This document shows positions 1 to 7,829 of a DNA stretch of 29,441 nt, piece after piece. Position numbers and translations under genes: made by a program. Source of the DNA: JALOOE01 sp964423545 (GTDB lineage Bacteria > Chloroflexota > Anaerolineae > CG2-30-64-16); the NCBI GenBank assembly GCA_964423545.1, contig CAYRFV010000036.1:1-29441 (forward strand). Reading direction: 5' to 3'. Numbering within the stretch: position 1 is the stretch's first letter; every line of letters begins with the position of its first letter. Under the pieces are notes generated by a model, which saw only the letters and a program-made list of their open reading frames with translations, was not told the origin of the DNA and searched no databases.

Positions 1-31
1 GAATCAGCGGATCGCGGCGGGCGACCCCTGA
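1..31 (+). CDS. possible 3' end of an upstream gene (partial)
   Basis: Reading from base 2 gives NQRIAAGDP followed by TGA at 29-31. This could be the C-terminus of a gene that starts outside the window and precedes the apionate operon. A second frame stays open to a TGA at 66-68, so the choice of frame is uncertain. Too little sequence is visible to name a family. Confidence 0.22.
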   Translation, partial: NQRIAAGDP

Positions 32-69
32 TTTCATCCCATCGACCCCGGAATCCTGGAGGTCCTGAT

Positions 70-1341
70 ATGGATGAATTCGATCGCGCGCGCTCGTTGT
101 TGGCTGCGTTCAAGGGCGATGCCTACCTGCACGGCATGGGCGTGTTGCCGCAGGTGGGCGGAGCCGCCGCCGCGCTGGGGAGGCGGGCGGTGTTCGTGGG
201 CTGCCAGTTTCCCGGCTGCCAGTGTCACATGGACACGATCCGGGAGAGCCTGAGGGTGGCAGGGGTCACGCTTCTGGGCGAGATCGAGGGCGCGGCGCCG
301 AATGCCCCGCGCGAAGATGTGGCGCGCATCACCGATGCGCTGCGCCGATTCGACCCCGACAGCATCGTCACCTTCGGCGGGGGCAGCACGATCGATGCCG
401 TGAAGGCTGCAGAGGTGCTGCGCACCGTGGGAGGCACGATCGAGGACTACTTCGGCGCCGGGTTGGTCACCCAGGCCATCGACAGGACGGGCAAAGCGCT
501 CACCCCCCACCTCGCTATCCAGACAGCCGCCAGCTCGGCCGCGCACCTGACCAAGTATTCCAATATCACCGACCTGCGCACTGGCCAGAAGAAACTGATT
601 GTCGATCTGGCCATCGTGCCGCAACGACCCGTGTTCGACTACGAAGTTACGTTCGGCGCACCGGCTTCGCTCACCGCTGACGGCGCACTGGACGGCATTT
701 CGCACAGCCTCGAAGTGCTCTATTCGGCCGTCGGGAAGCCGGAATACGAGCGGGCCGCCGCAGTGGCGCGCGAGGGCGTCGGCCTCGCGATCCGCCACCT
801 GCCGCGCGTCCTGGCCGATCCGCAGGACGCCGTAGGGCGTGAAGCTTTGGGGCTGGCGACAGACCTCGGTGGCTATGCCATCATGATCGGCGGCACGAAT
901 GGCGCGCACCTGACCAGCTTTTCGCTCGTCGATGTGCTGCCCCATGGCCGCGCCTGCGGGATGCTGAACCCGTATTGGACCGTATTCTTCGCACCGGCGA
1001 TCGAGGCGCCGTTGCGGCTGATCGGCGGCCTCTACCGCGACGCGGGCTATGCTGCGGCGGACCTCGACGGACTCACGGGCCGCGACCTGGGCCTGGCCGT
1101 CGCCGAAGCGATGATTGCGTTCGAGCAGACCGCCGGTTTCCCGACCCGCCTGGCCGATGTGCCCGGCTTCACCTCCGGGCACATCGAGCGAGCGCTGGTC
1201 GCTGCCAAGAACCCGCAGCTCAAGAGCAAGCTCGAGAACATGCCCGTTGCCATGACCGCCGACATGGTGGATGACTACATGGGGCCTGTCCTCCTGGCGG
1301 CAGCCTCAGGCGACCTGAGCCTGATCAGGAACGTGAACTGA
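70..1341 (+). CDS. iron-containing alcohol dehydrogenase family protein
   Basis: This is a 423-residue cytoplasmic NAD(P)-dependent dehydrogenase of the Fe-ADH (group III) family, which reduces or oxidises small aldehydes, ketones and alcohols. The N-terminal nucleotide half carries GGGST at residues 103-107. The metal-binding half has DGISH (D208, H212), then H280 in NGAHL and H292 in PHGRACG, the usual Asp/His/His/His set. The His-His spacing is slightly shorter than in FucO. The ATG at 70 follows GGAGG at 57-61 with good spacing. The stop lies one base before the LarA-like gene, so the two are co-transcribed and probably coupled. In this apionate operon it might act on L-erythrulose or another C4 intermediate, but the substrate is inferred only from context. 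No truncation is seen. Confidence 0.88.
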   Translation: MDEFDRARSLLAAFKGDAYLHGMGVLPQVGGAAAALGRRAVFVGCQFPGCQCHMDTIRESLRVAGVTLLGEIEGAAPNAPREDVARITDALRRFDPDSIVTFGGGSTIDAVKAAEVLRTVGGTIEDYFGAGLVTQAIDRTGKALTPHLAIQTAASSAAHLTKYSNITDLRTGQKKLIVDLAIVPQRPVFDYEVTFGAPASLTADGALDGISHSLEVLYSAVGKPEYERAAAVAREGVGLAIRHLPRVLADPQDAVGREALGLATDLGGYAIMIGGTNGAHLTSFSLVDVLPHGRACGMLNPYWTVFFAPAIEAPLRLIGGLYRDAGYAAADLDGLTGRDLGLAVAEAMIAFEQTAGFPTRLADVPGFTSGHIERALVAAKNPQLKSKLENMPVAMTADMVDDYMGPVLLAAASGDLSLIRNVN

Positions 1342-1342
1342 G

Positions 1343-2632
1343 ATGCGCATCAAGCTCGCCTATGGCAAGACCGGCCTTTGGCTCGATCTGCCGGACGACT
1401 GGCGCGTCACCGTGGTGGAGCCGCGCTACGCACCGGCTCTGCCCGACCCGCAGTCGGCGTTATCCCTCGCGTTACGTCAACCGATCGGCGCGCCGCCTCT
1501 GCGCCAGCTGGTGCGTCCGGAGCACCGCGTCGGGATCGTGTTCTCCGATATCACACGGCCCACACCGAATGGATTGATCCTCCCTGCGGTGTTGGCAGAG
1601 TTGACGCACGCGCGGCGCGAGCAGATCACCCTTTTCAATGCGCTCGGCACCCACCGGCCCAACACGGAGGCGGAGCTGCGCGGCATGGTCGGCGGCCTGA
1701 TCGATCACTACCGACTCGTCCAGAACGATGCGTTCGATCCGGCCAGCCAGGTGCGCATTGGCGTCACCTCGCGCGGCCACGAGGTCTGGCTCAACCGGGA
1801 AATCGCAGCTTGCGACGTGAAGATCCTCACCGGTTTCATCGAGCCGCACTTTTTTGCTGGCTTCTCCGGTGGGGGCAAGGCGCTGATGCCGGGGATGGCA
1901 GGGCAGCGCACCGTGCTGGGCAACCACGACGCAGGCATGATCTCGGATCCCAACGCCACCTGGGGCGTCACCGACGGTAACCCGATCTGGGAAGAAGTCA
2001 TGGAAGTCGCACGCATGGCCGGCACCCCAGCCGGGGGCGCGACGTTCCTGGTCAACGTCACGTTGAACCGCGAGAAGGCGATCACAGGGGTTTTCGCTGG
2101 TGACCTGCACGCAGCGCATGCGTCGGGCTGTGCGTTCGCCAAGGCGTCGGCCATGGTGAGCGTGCCACACGCATTCGACATTGTCATCACGACCAACTCC
2201 GGCTATCCGCTCGACCTCAATCTCTACCAGGCAGTCAAGGGGATGAGCGCCGCAGCCCAGATCGTCAGGCCCGGCGGCGCAATCATCATCGCCGCCGATT
2301 GCTGGGACGGCATCCCGGACCACGGGCGATACGGCCAGCTGCTCCGCAGTGCGTCCAGCCCGCGCAAGCTGCTCGATGCCATTACGGCGCCTGGCTTCCT
2401 GCAGCAGGATCAATGGCAGGCGCAGGTCCAGGCGCAGATTCAGCTCAAAGCGGATGTATACGTTCGCACCGACAACCTTTCAGACGAACAGATTCGCGGT
2501 GCGCTGCTCCTGCCGTGCCGGAGCATCGAACAGACCGTGGCCGAGCTGCGGCAGCGCTGCGGGCAGGACGCGACCCTCTGTGTCCTCCCCGAAGGGCCCC
2601 AGACCATCCCGTTCGTGCCAACGGATCGCTGA
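1343..2632 (+). CDS. LarA-family (nickel-pincer) racemase/epimerase
   Basis: This 429-residue protein belongs to the lactate racemase LarA (DUF2088) family, whose members racemise or epimerise alpha-hydroxy acids with a nickel-pincer (NPN) cofactor. The family's key residues are visible in order: R72 in SDITRPTPN, H104 in LGTHRPNTEAEL, H169 and K179 in EPHFFAGFSGGGKALMPG, and H195 in LGNHD. They match Arg75, His108, His174, Lys184 and His200 of the Lactiplantibacillus enzyme. Catalysis therefore looks intact, but the substrate need not be lactate, since relatives act on malate, phenyllactate or gluconate. It sits between the Fe-ADH and apnO in one operon, which suggests a sugar-acid or tetronate substrate (inference). 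The cofactor-making larB, larC and larE genes are not in the window. Confidence 0.87.
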   Translation: MRIKLAYGKTGLWLDLPDDWRVTVVEPRYAPALPDPQSALSLALRQPIGAPPLRQLVRPEHRVGIVFSDITRPTPNGLILPAVLAELTHARREQITLFNALGTHRPNTEAELRGMVGGLIDHYRLVQNDAFDPASQVRIGVTSRGHEVWLNREIAACDVKILTGFIEPHFFAGFSGGGKALMPGMAGQRTVLGNHDAGMISDPNATWGVTDGNPIWEEVMEVARMAGTPAGGATFLVNVTLNREKAITGVFAGDLHAAHASGCAFAKASAMVSVPHAFDIVITTNSGYPLDLNLYQAVKGMSAAAQIVRPGGAIIIAADCWDGIPDHGRYGQLLRSASSPRKLLDAITAPGFLQQDQWQAQVQAQIQLKADVYVRTDNLSDEQIRGALLLPCRSIEQTVAELRQRCGQDATLCVLPEGPQTIPFVPTDR

Positions 2633-2649
2633 CGAAAGGAATCACCCCC

Positions 2650-3495
2650 ATGACAACGATTGCCCTCTTCGGAGCGGCCGGCAAGATCGGCACGCGCATC
2701 GCCAACAGGCTGCGCGAGGCCCGTGCCTATCGCACCCTCTACATCGAGTCGGGAGAGACGGGCATCGCTCGCCTGGCAGCCAACGGTCTGGCGCCGACTG
2801 CGAGAGAGGAGGCTTGCGCCCAGGCTGATGTGGCTATCCTCGCCGTGCCCGACACGGTGCTTGGCGCAGTGGCGCATGATATTGTCCCCAGGCTGCGCTC
2901 CGGCGCGCTGGTGGTGGCGCTGGATCCCGCCGCGCCACACGGCGGCGAACTGCCCGTTCGAAGCGACATCGCGTATTTCGTCGTCCATCCGTGCCATCCG
3001 CCCATCGTCAACGATGAAACCGATCCCGCCGCCCGCCGCGACTTCTGGGGCGGCATCGCAGCCAGGCAACACATCGTCTGTGCACTGATGCAGGGATCAG
3101 AGGCCGACTACGACCTCGGCGAGCAGATCGCCCGGAGCATGTTCGCACCCGTGATGAACGCCTACCGCGTTACGGTGGAGCAGATGGCAATCCTCGAACC
3201 GGCCATGTCCGAGACAGTGATCTTGACCTGTATGTTCGTCATGAAGGAAGCGATCGATGAGGCCATCCGGCACGGTGTGCCGGCCGAGGCGGCGCGGGCG
3301 TTTGCGCTGGGCCATATGAACGTGAATATCGGCATCCTGTTCGGCTACATCGACGCGCAATTCTCGGATGGCGCCCGGCTGGCAGTGGCCCGCGCCCAGG
3401 ATCAGCTTCTCCAGCCCGACTGGAAGAAGGTATTCGAGCCCGAGAACGTGTTGGCGCAGGTCAGAGCGATCACGCAGGGACGAACGAACAGGTAG
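2650..3495 (+). CDS. apnO: D-apionate oxidoisomerase (ApnO-like)
   Basis: This 281-residue oxidoreductase has an N-terminal Rossmann site GAAGKIG (residues 8-14), a VPD strand end (66-68), HPCHPP (113-118), and a helical domain of the phosphogluconate dehydrogenase C-terminal type containing VTVEQMAILEPAMSET. This is the make-up of ApnO, which converts D-apionate and NAD+ to 3-oxo-isoapionate by oxidation with skeletal rearrangement. The start chosen is the ATG at 2650 after GAAAGGA; the upstream in-frame extension overlaps the LarA-like gene and is not family-like. The gene lies 17 bases after that gene and 77 before apnL. The neighbouring apnL and oiaC encode the preceding and following steps, which strongly supports this call over a generic 6-phosphogluconate dehydrogenase-like label. 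Confidence 0.85.
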   Translation: MTTIALFGAAGKIGTRIANRLREARAYRTLYIESGETGIARLAANGLAPTAREEACAQADVAILAVPDTVLGAVAHDIVPRLRSGALVVALDPAAPHGGELPVRSDIAYFVVHPCHPPIVNDETDPAARRDFWGGIAARQHIVCALMQGSEADYDLGEQIARSMFAPVMNAYRVTVEQMAILEPAMSETVILTCMFVMKEAIDEAIRHGVPAEAARAFALGHMNVNIGILFGYIDAQFSDGARLAVARAQDQLLQPDWKKVFEPENVLAQVRAITQGRTNR

Positions 3496-3572
3496 ACACA
3501 TCGCGGAACGACGCATGGGTGTGCGGATCGGTGGGAGAACGAGCGGGCGGATGCCAGGAGGAGGAAGCCGAA

Positions 3573-5573
3573 ATGCTGCCGGCGCGGGTTCTGTGTTACG
3601 GGACGGATGAGCCACTCCCACAGCGCATCCCCTTGCGCGCGGGCCCATTGACGATGTTCTGGGAAAATGGCGATCTGCGCTATGTTGCGCTGGAGGGCCG
3701 CGAGCTGTTGCGACGCATCTATGTCGCCACGCGCGATCGCAACTGGGGCACGGCGCCCAACATCATCACGGATGTCGCCATGGAAGTGGAAGCCGATGCG
3801 TTCCGCATCCGCTTCCAGGTGGAGAACCGGCAGGATGACATCTGGTTCACCTGGCGCGGCGAGATCACCGGCAGCCCGGAGGGTCAGATCCGGTTCAGCA
3901 TGGATGGCGCTGCTCGAACCACCTTCTTGAAAAACCGGGTGGGGTTCTGCATTCTCCACCCAGCCAGCCTCGCGGGGGCGCGCTGTCGCGTGGACCATGT
4001 CGACGGCACGAGCCAAGAGGCGACCCTGCCGACGCTGCTTGATCCGCGCCAACCCTTGCAGCCTTTCGCCGAGATGGCAGGGATGGCGCACGAAGCGATG
4101 CCCGGGGTCTGGGTCGAACTGAAGTACGGCGGCGACATCTTCGAGATGGAGGATCAACGCAACTGGACCGATGCTTCGTACAAGACATTTTCCACGCCGC
4201 TGCGGCTCCCGCATCCTGTGGAGGTTCTCGCCGGTTCACGCATCTTCCAGACGGTCACCCTCTTGCTTCGTGTCGAACGCGAGGGCGCTGAACTCCAGGT
4301 CGCAGATACCCCCGCGCCACTAACCTTCGACGTTGACGCCGCATCGTCGCCGTGTCCACTGCCGCCGATCGGCCTGGGGATGGCAAGCCACGGTGCGACT
4401 CTGACTGCGACCCAAATCGCTCGCCTGGAGGCGCTCAGTCTCGCGCATCTACGCGTCGATCTCCGCCTCTCTGACCCTGGCCATCGGCCGCGTCTTGCCC
4501 AGGCATGCGCCGAGGCGCGAGCGCTCGGCGCACCGTTGGAAATCGGGCTGTTCGTCTCACCCGACCGGGCCGAGGTGGAACTCAATGCACTCCGCGACCA
4601 GCTCGACGCGCTGCGCCCGGACGTCTGCCGCTGGCTGGTCTTTCCGGTGGAGGAGCGATTCGGCGGCGGGTCACCGCTGCGTGAGGTGCTCGCCCCGGCG
4701 CGAGTGGCCCTGAAAGGCTATGGCCACGCCCCTCTCGTCTCAGGCACAAACAACGACTACATCTTCCTGGCGCGCAGTGTGCCTTCGCTTGAACTGGTGG
4801 ACGCACTGACGTTCGCCATGAACCCGCAAGTGCACGCATGCGACAATTCGTCCCTGGTGGAAACGCTGGCGTGCCAGGATGCCGTTGTGCGCAACGCCCG
4901 AGCCTTAGCCGCGGACCGCCCGGTCTATGTCAGCCCGGTCACACTCAAGATGCGACATAATCCGTATGCAACCGCCACGACCGCGCTCGCATCGCCGCAC
5001 GAACTGCCGCCGCAGGTCGATCCGCGCCAAATGTCGCTCTTCGCTGCCTGTTGGACAGCGGCCAGTGTTCGAAGCCTGGCTCATGGCGGCGCCGCCGGCG
5101 TCACTTACTACGAGACAACGGGCTGGCGCGGGGTGATGGAAGTCGATCAAGGCCCGCCGGCGCCGGACAGGTTCCGTTCGATCCCCGGCGGGGTCTTCCC
5201 GGTCTATCACATACTTGCCAGCATCGGCGAGTTCGCCGGAGGCGAGGTCCTTGCGAGCGGGTCGAGCGATCCGCTAGAGGTGGATGGGATCGTCCTGCGC
5301 CATTCCGGACGACTGCGATGGCTGATCGCCAATATGACCGATGCGCCCCATACGGTCATGGTGCGCGGCCTCAGCCGCGCACACCTGCACCGACTCGACG
5401 CATCGAATGCCGAAGAGGCCATGAGGGCGCCCGAGGTGTGGCGCACTCGGCCCGGAGTCCGGCTGGAAGCCTCATCGACCGGCGAGCTGAGCGTCGATCT
5501 CCCGCCGTTCGCCATTGCACAGCTCGACTGCCCCGGGATTTGGTCCGCGGCGCATCGCCTGGAGGCGCAATGA
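3573..5573 (+). CDS. apnL: D-apionate lactonase (ApnL-like)
   Basis: This 666-residue, three-part protein has a beta-rich N-terminal domain (about 1-250), a TIM-barrel-like middle (about 255-560, including LGMASHGATLTATQIARLEA and GYGHAPLVSGTNNDY) and a beta C-terminal domain. The N-terminal stretches RRIYVATRDRNWGT (47-60), NRVGFCILHP (121-130) and MEDQRNWTDASYKTF (192-206) are recalled hallmarks of ApnL, which opens D-apionolactone to D-apionate. The start is set at the ATG at 3573, behind AGGAGGAGGA at 3556-3565; an earlier in-frame ATG at 3519 lacks such a site. The stop overlaps the oiaC start by four bases (ATGA), indicating translational coupling. No signal peptide is seen, so it is cytoplasmic. 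A glycosidase-like role was considered because of the barrel, but the N-terminal motifs and the neighbours favour the lactonase. Confidence 0.85.
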   Translation: MLPARVLCYGTDEPLPQRIPLRAGPLTMFWENGDLRYVALEGRELLRRIYVATRDRNWGTAPNIITDVAMEVEADAFRIRFQVENRQDDIWFTWRGEITGSPEGQIRFSMDGAARTTFLKNRVGFCILHPASLAGARCRVDHVDGTSQEATLPTLLDPRQPLQPFAEMAGMAHEAMPGVWVELKYGGDIFEMEDQRNWTDASYKTFSTPLRLPHPVEVLAGSRIFQTVTLLLRVEREGAELQVADTPAPLTFDVDAASSPCPLPPIGLGMASHGATLTATQIARLEALSLAHLRVDLRLSDPGHRPRLAQACAEARALGAPLEIGLFVSPDRAEVELNALRDQLDALRPDVCRWLVFPVEERFGGGSPLREVLAPARVALKGYGHAPLVSGTNNDYIFLARSVPSLELVDALTFAMNPQVHACDNSSLVETLACQDAVVRNARALAADRPVYVSPVTLKMRHNPYATATTALASPHELPPQVDPRQMSLFAACWTAASVRSLAHGGAAGVTYYETTGWRGVMEVDQGPPAPDRFRSIPGGVFPVYHILASIGEFAGGEVLASGSSDPLEVDGIVLRHSGRLRWLIANMTDAPHTVMVRGLSRAHLHRLDASNAEEAMRAPEVWRTRPGVRLEASSTGELSVDLPPFAIAQLDCPGIWSAAHRLEAQ

Positions 5574-6466
5574 AACTGGGCATCAGCACCTACACCTACA
5601 TGTGGTCGATCGGCTTCAGGTTCGGAGACCGCGAGGCCAATCCGCCCCGACCGATGAGCGCGTTGGATCTGCTGGGCAAGGCGCGCGAGCTCGGTGTGAG
5701 CGTCGTCCAGATGGGACCGAATCTACCGCTCGACCGCCTGTCGCACTCGGAGCTGGCTGCCTTCGTGCACCAGGCGCAGGTGTGGGAGATTCAGTTGGAG
5801 CTCTGCACGCGCGGCCTTGAACCCGATCATCTGCTCCGACAGTTGGCGCTGGCGAAGCAAATCGGCTCCAGGCTGCTGCGAACGATCCCAGAGATCGGCG
5901 GGAAGCCGGTCGCTGCACAGGCGATCCCGGCTTACCTGCGTGACATTGTGCCGGCGCTGTCAGCCGAGGGGATCATGCTGGCCATAGAAAACGGCAACCT
6001 CCCTGCAACCGATCTGCGCTGGGCAATCGAAAAAGCGGGGAGTCCCCGCATCGGCGTGGTGCTGGACATGGTCAACTCATTCGCCGTAGCAGAAGGGTGG
6101 AAGTACGTGACGGAGGTGCTGGCCCCCTATACCATGTGTCTTCATCTTAAGGACTTCGTGATCCGGCGCGCGTGGAACATGATGGGCTTCTCCGTTGAAG
6201 GCCGGCCGGCCGGCCAGGGGCAGGTCGATTTGCCCTGGCTCTGGGAGACGCTCAAGGCCGCACGGTACGACTACAATGTGATCATCGAGTTGTGGCCCCC
6301 AGAGCAGGCGTCGCTTGCAGAAACCATCGCGTTGGAGCAGTCGTGGGCGATCGACAGTGTCCGCGCCATGCGCGCTCAGGTCGAACTCCTGGACGAGCAG
6401 GTGGTGCCGGTGGAAGGCCGGCGCGCCATCGCTCAGCCCCCGATGACGCAGCGCGCAGGGTCATAA
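5570..6466 (+). CDS. oiaC: 3-oxo-isoapionate decarboxylase (OiaC-like)
   Basis: This 298-residue protein is of the xylose-isomerase-like TIM-barrel superfamily. The expected metal ligands at strand ends are E140 (LAIENGNL), D166 (VVLDMVN), H192 (CLHLKDF) and E240 (IIELWPP). The N-terminus MKLGISTYTYMWSIGFRFG and the segment LELCTRGLEPDHLLRQLALAK fit OiaC, which decarboxylates 3-oxo-isoapionate to L-erythrulose and CO2. The ATG at 5570 overlaps the apnL stop by four bases. It is the last gene of the operon and is followed by a strong hairpin terminator at 6495. The superfamily is large, so the specific call rests mainly on apnO and apnL next door and on recalled family resemblance. No kinase for L-erythrulose lies in view. 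Confidence 0.78.
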   Translation: MKLGISTYTYMWSIGFRFGDREANPPRPMSALDLLGKARELGVSVVQMGPNLPLDRLSHSELAAFVHQAQVWEIQLELCTRGLEPDHLLRQLALAKQIGSRLLRTIPEIGGKPVAAQAIPAYLRDIVPALSAEGIMLAIENGNLPATDLRWAIEKAGSPRIGVVLDMVNSFAVAEGWKYVTEVLAPYTMCLHLKDFVIRRAWNMMGFSVEGRPAGQGQVDLPWLWETLKAARYDYNVIIELWPPEQASLAETIALEQSWAIDSVRAMRAQVELLDEQVVPVEGRRAIAQPPMTQRAGS

Positions 6467-6494
6467 GACGCCGCGAGCGCCCGTTACCAGCCTG

Positions 6495-6528
6495 CAGCCC
6501 GGCTTCGCCGGGCTGTTTCGTCTTCTTC
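6495..6528 (+). terminator. rho-independent terminator of the apionate operon
   Basis: A perfect 9-bp stem, CAGCCCGGC (6495-6503) with GCCGGGCTG (6507-6515), closes a TTC loop and is followed by TTTCGTCTTCTTCC. It lies 29 bases after the oiaC stop. A very similar hairpin lies at 9459. Confidence 0.85.
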
Positions 6529-6701
6529 CGGCGAGCGGGGCGCCGTAGGGAACAAACCGAACACGCCGAACCCTGACTTTGGAAGGTTCCTTACATCCAA
6601 GATAAGATCAATGAGTGTATATAGTTTGCATACAGTTTGCAGGCAATACGACCGACTAGACGTAGTGTCAGTGCCAGTAAGAAAGGAAAAGGTGAGATCA
6701 G
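6529..6701 (+). promoter_or_regulatory. intergenic leader of the FAS1 lipoprotein with a duplicated octamer
   Basis: This stretch must hold the promoter of the next gene because a strong terminator precedes it. The octamer AGTTTGCA occurs twice, at 6623-6630 and 6634-6641, one helical turn (11 bp) apart, which is a possible regulator site. A weak promoter pair TTGGAA (6579-6584) and TAAGAT (6603-6608) with an 18-base spacer can be proposed, but no box is close to consensus. The ribosome site is AAAGGAAAAGG (6681-6691). Confidence 0.35.
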
Positions 6702-7721
6702 ATGAAGCGAGTAACTCTGTTGTCAGTGTTCATGGTGATTGCGCTGTTCGTGGCGGCATGTGCGCCGATGCCATCACAACAGCCGGCCGCACCCGCGGCC
6801 GCACCGACGGCCGCACCGACAGCCGCACCGACGGCCGCGCCGGCAGCGAAGGACATCATCGACACCGCAGTGGCGGATGGCCGCTTCAAGACCCTGGCGG
6901 CGGCAGTGCAGGCAGCCGGCCTGGTCGACACCCTCAAGGGCAAAGGACCCTTCACCGTCTTTGCGCCCACCGATGAGGCGTTCGCCAAGCTGCCCGCCGG
7001 CACCGTCGAGGCCCTGCTCAAGGACCCCGCCAAGCTCAAAGATATCCTGCTCTACCACGTCGTGGCCGGCAACGTCATGGCCGCTGACGCCGCCAAGCTG
7101 ACCTCCGCCCCCACTGTCCAGGGCAAGCCGATCACTATCAAGGCTGACGGCGGCAAGGTCATGATCAACGACGCTCTGGTCACGATCGCCGACATCAAGA
7201 CCAGCAACGGCGTCATCCACGTCATCGACAAGGTCATCCTCCCGCCCGCCGACAAGCCTGCCGAACCGACCAAGGCCCCGGCAGCGGCTGCACCGACGGC
7301 TGCGCCGGCAGCGAAGGACATCATCGACACCGCAGTGGCGGATGGCCGCTTCAAGACCCTGGCGGCGGCAGTGCAGGCAGCCGGCCTGGTCGACACCCTC
7401 AAGGGCAAAGGACCCTTCACCGTCTTTGCGCCCACCGATGAGGCGTTCGCCAAGCTGCCCGCCGGCACCGTCGAGGCCCTGCTCAAGGACCCCGCCAAGC
7501 TCAAAGATATCCTGCTCTACCACGTCGTGGCCGGCAACGTCATGGCCGCTGACGCCGCCAAGCTGACCTCCGCCCCCACTGTCCAGGGCAAGCCGATCAC
7601 TATCAAGGCTGACGGCGGCAAGGTCATGATCAACGACGCTCTGGTCACGATCGCCGACATCAAGACCAGCAACGGCGTCATCCACGTCATCGACAAGGTC
7701 ATCCTCCCGCCCGCCAACTGA
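6702..7721 (+). CDS. lipoprotein with two identical fasciclin (FAS1) domains
   Basis: This 339-residue cell-surface lipoprotein has a Lys/Arg-led hydrophobic signal peptide that ends in the lipobox FVAAC, with C20 as the lipidated residue. An Ala/Pro/Thr linker with PTAA repeats follows. Then come two FAS1 domains (about residues 46-183 and 201-338), each with the family pattern FTVFAPTDEAFAKLP, LLYHVVAGNV and GVIHVIDKVILPP. FAS1 domains mediate adhesion or matrix contacts. The two copies are identical in protein and in DNA over 414 bp, with a 465-bp period. A shorter PTAAPAAK linker separates them. The ATG is preceded by AAAGGAAAAGG. The gene is transcribed alone, between two terminators. 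The ligand is unknown. Confidence 0.93.
   Translation: MKRVTLLSVFMVIALFVAACAPMPSQQPAAPAAAPTAAPTAAPTAAPAAKDIIDTAVADGRFKTLAAAVQAAGLVDTLKGKGPFTVFAPTDEAFAKLPAGTVEALLKDPAKLKDILLYHVVAGNVMAADAAKLTSAPTVQGKPITIKADGGKVMINDALVTIADIKTSNGVIHVIDKVILPPADKPAEPTKAPAAAAPTAAPAAKDIIDTAVADGRFKTLAAAVQAAGLVDTLKGKGPFTVFAPTDEAFAKLPAGTVEALLKDPAKLKDILLYHVVAGNVMAADAAKLTSAPTVQGKPITIKADGGKVMINDALVTIADIKTSNGVIHVIDKVILPPAN
6801..6836 (+). repeat. three 12-bp tandem units encoding PTAA in the lipoprotein linker
   Basis: GCACCGACGGCC, GCACCGACAGCC and GCACCGACGGCC stand head to tail, each encoding Pro-Thr-Ala-Ala after the lipobox. Only one base differs in the middle unit. Such in-frame units can change number by slippage and so alter linker length. 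Confidence 0.85.
6837..7715 (+). repeat. perfect 414-bp direct repeat (FAS1 domain duplication)
   Basis: Bases 6837-7250 and 7302-7715 match without a difference that I can find on reading the two copies base by base. The offset is 465 bp, exactly 155 codons. The match breaks one base upstream (C versus T at 6836/7301) and resumes for the preceding CACCGACGG. The absence of even synonymous changes points to very recent duplication or ongoing gene conversion. Confidence 0.92.
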
Positions 7722-7748
7722 GCGAGGAATGAGGTAGGCTGACGGCTC

Positions 7749-7790
7749 GGGGGCAGGTTCGAGGCAAGACGAACCTGCCCCCCTTTGTTG
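7749..7790 (+). terminator. strong hairpin terminator after the FAS1 lipoprotein gene
   Basis: A perfect 13-bp stem, GGGGGCAGGTTCG (7749-7761) with CGAACCTGCCCCC (7770-7782), encloses an 8-base loop and is followed by CTTTGTTG. It begins 27 bases after the stop codon and 81 bases before the next start codon. Confidence 0.88.
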
Positions 7791-7829
7791 GGAGCGGATC
7801 GCTCTCACCCTTCGGGGAGGATCAAGGCC

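Noticed and set aside
34..1182. Long open frame on the - strand opposite the Fe-ADH gene
   Set aside because: It is antisense to a clearly conserved enzyme, its translation resembles no family, and open antisense frames are expected in high-GC DNA.
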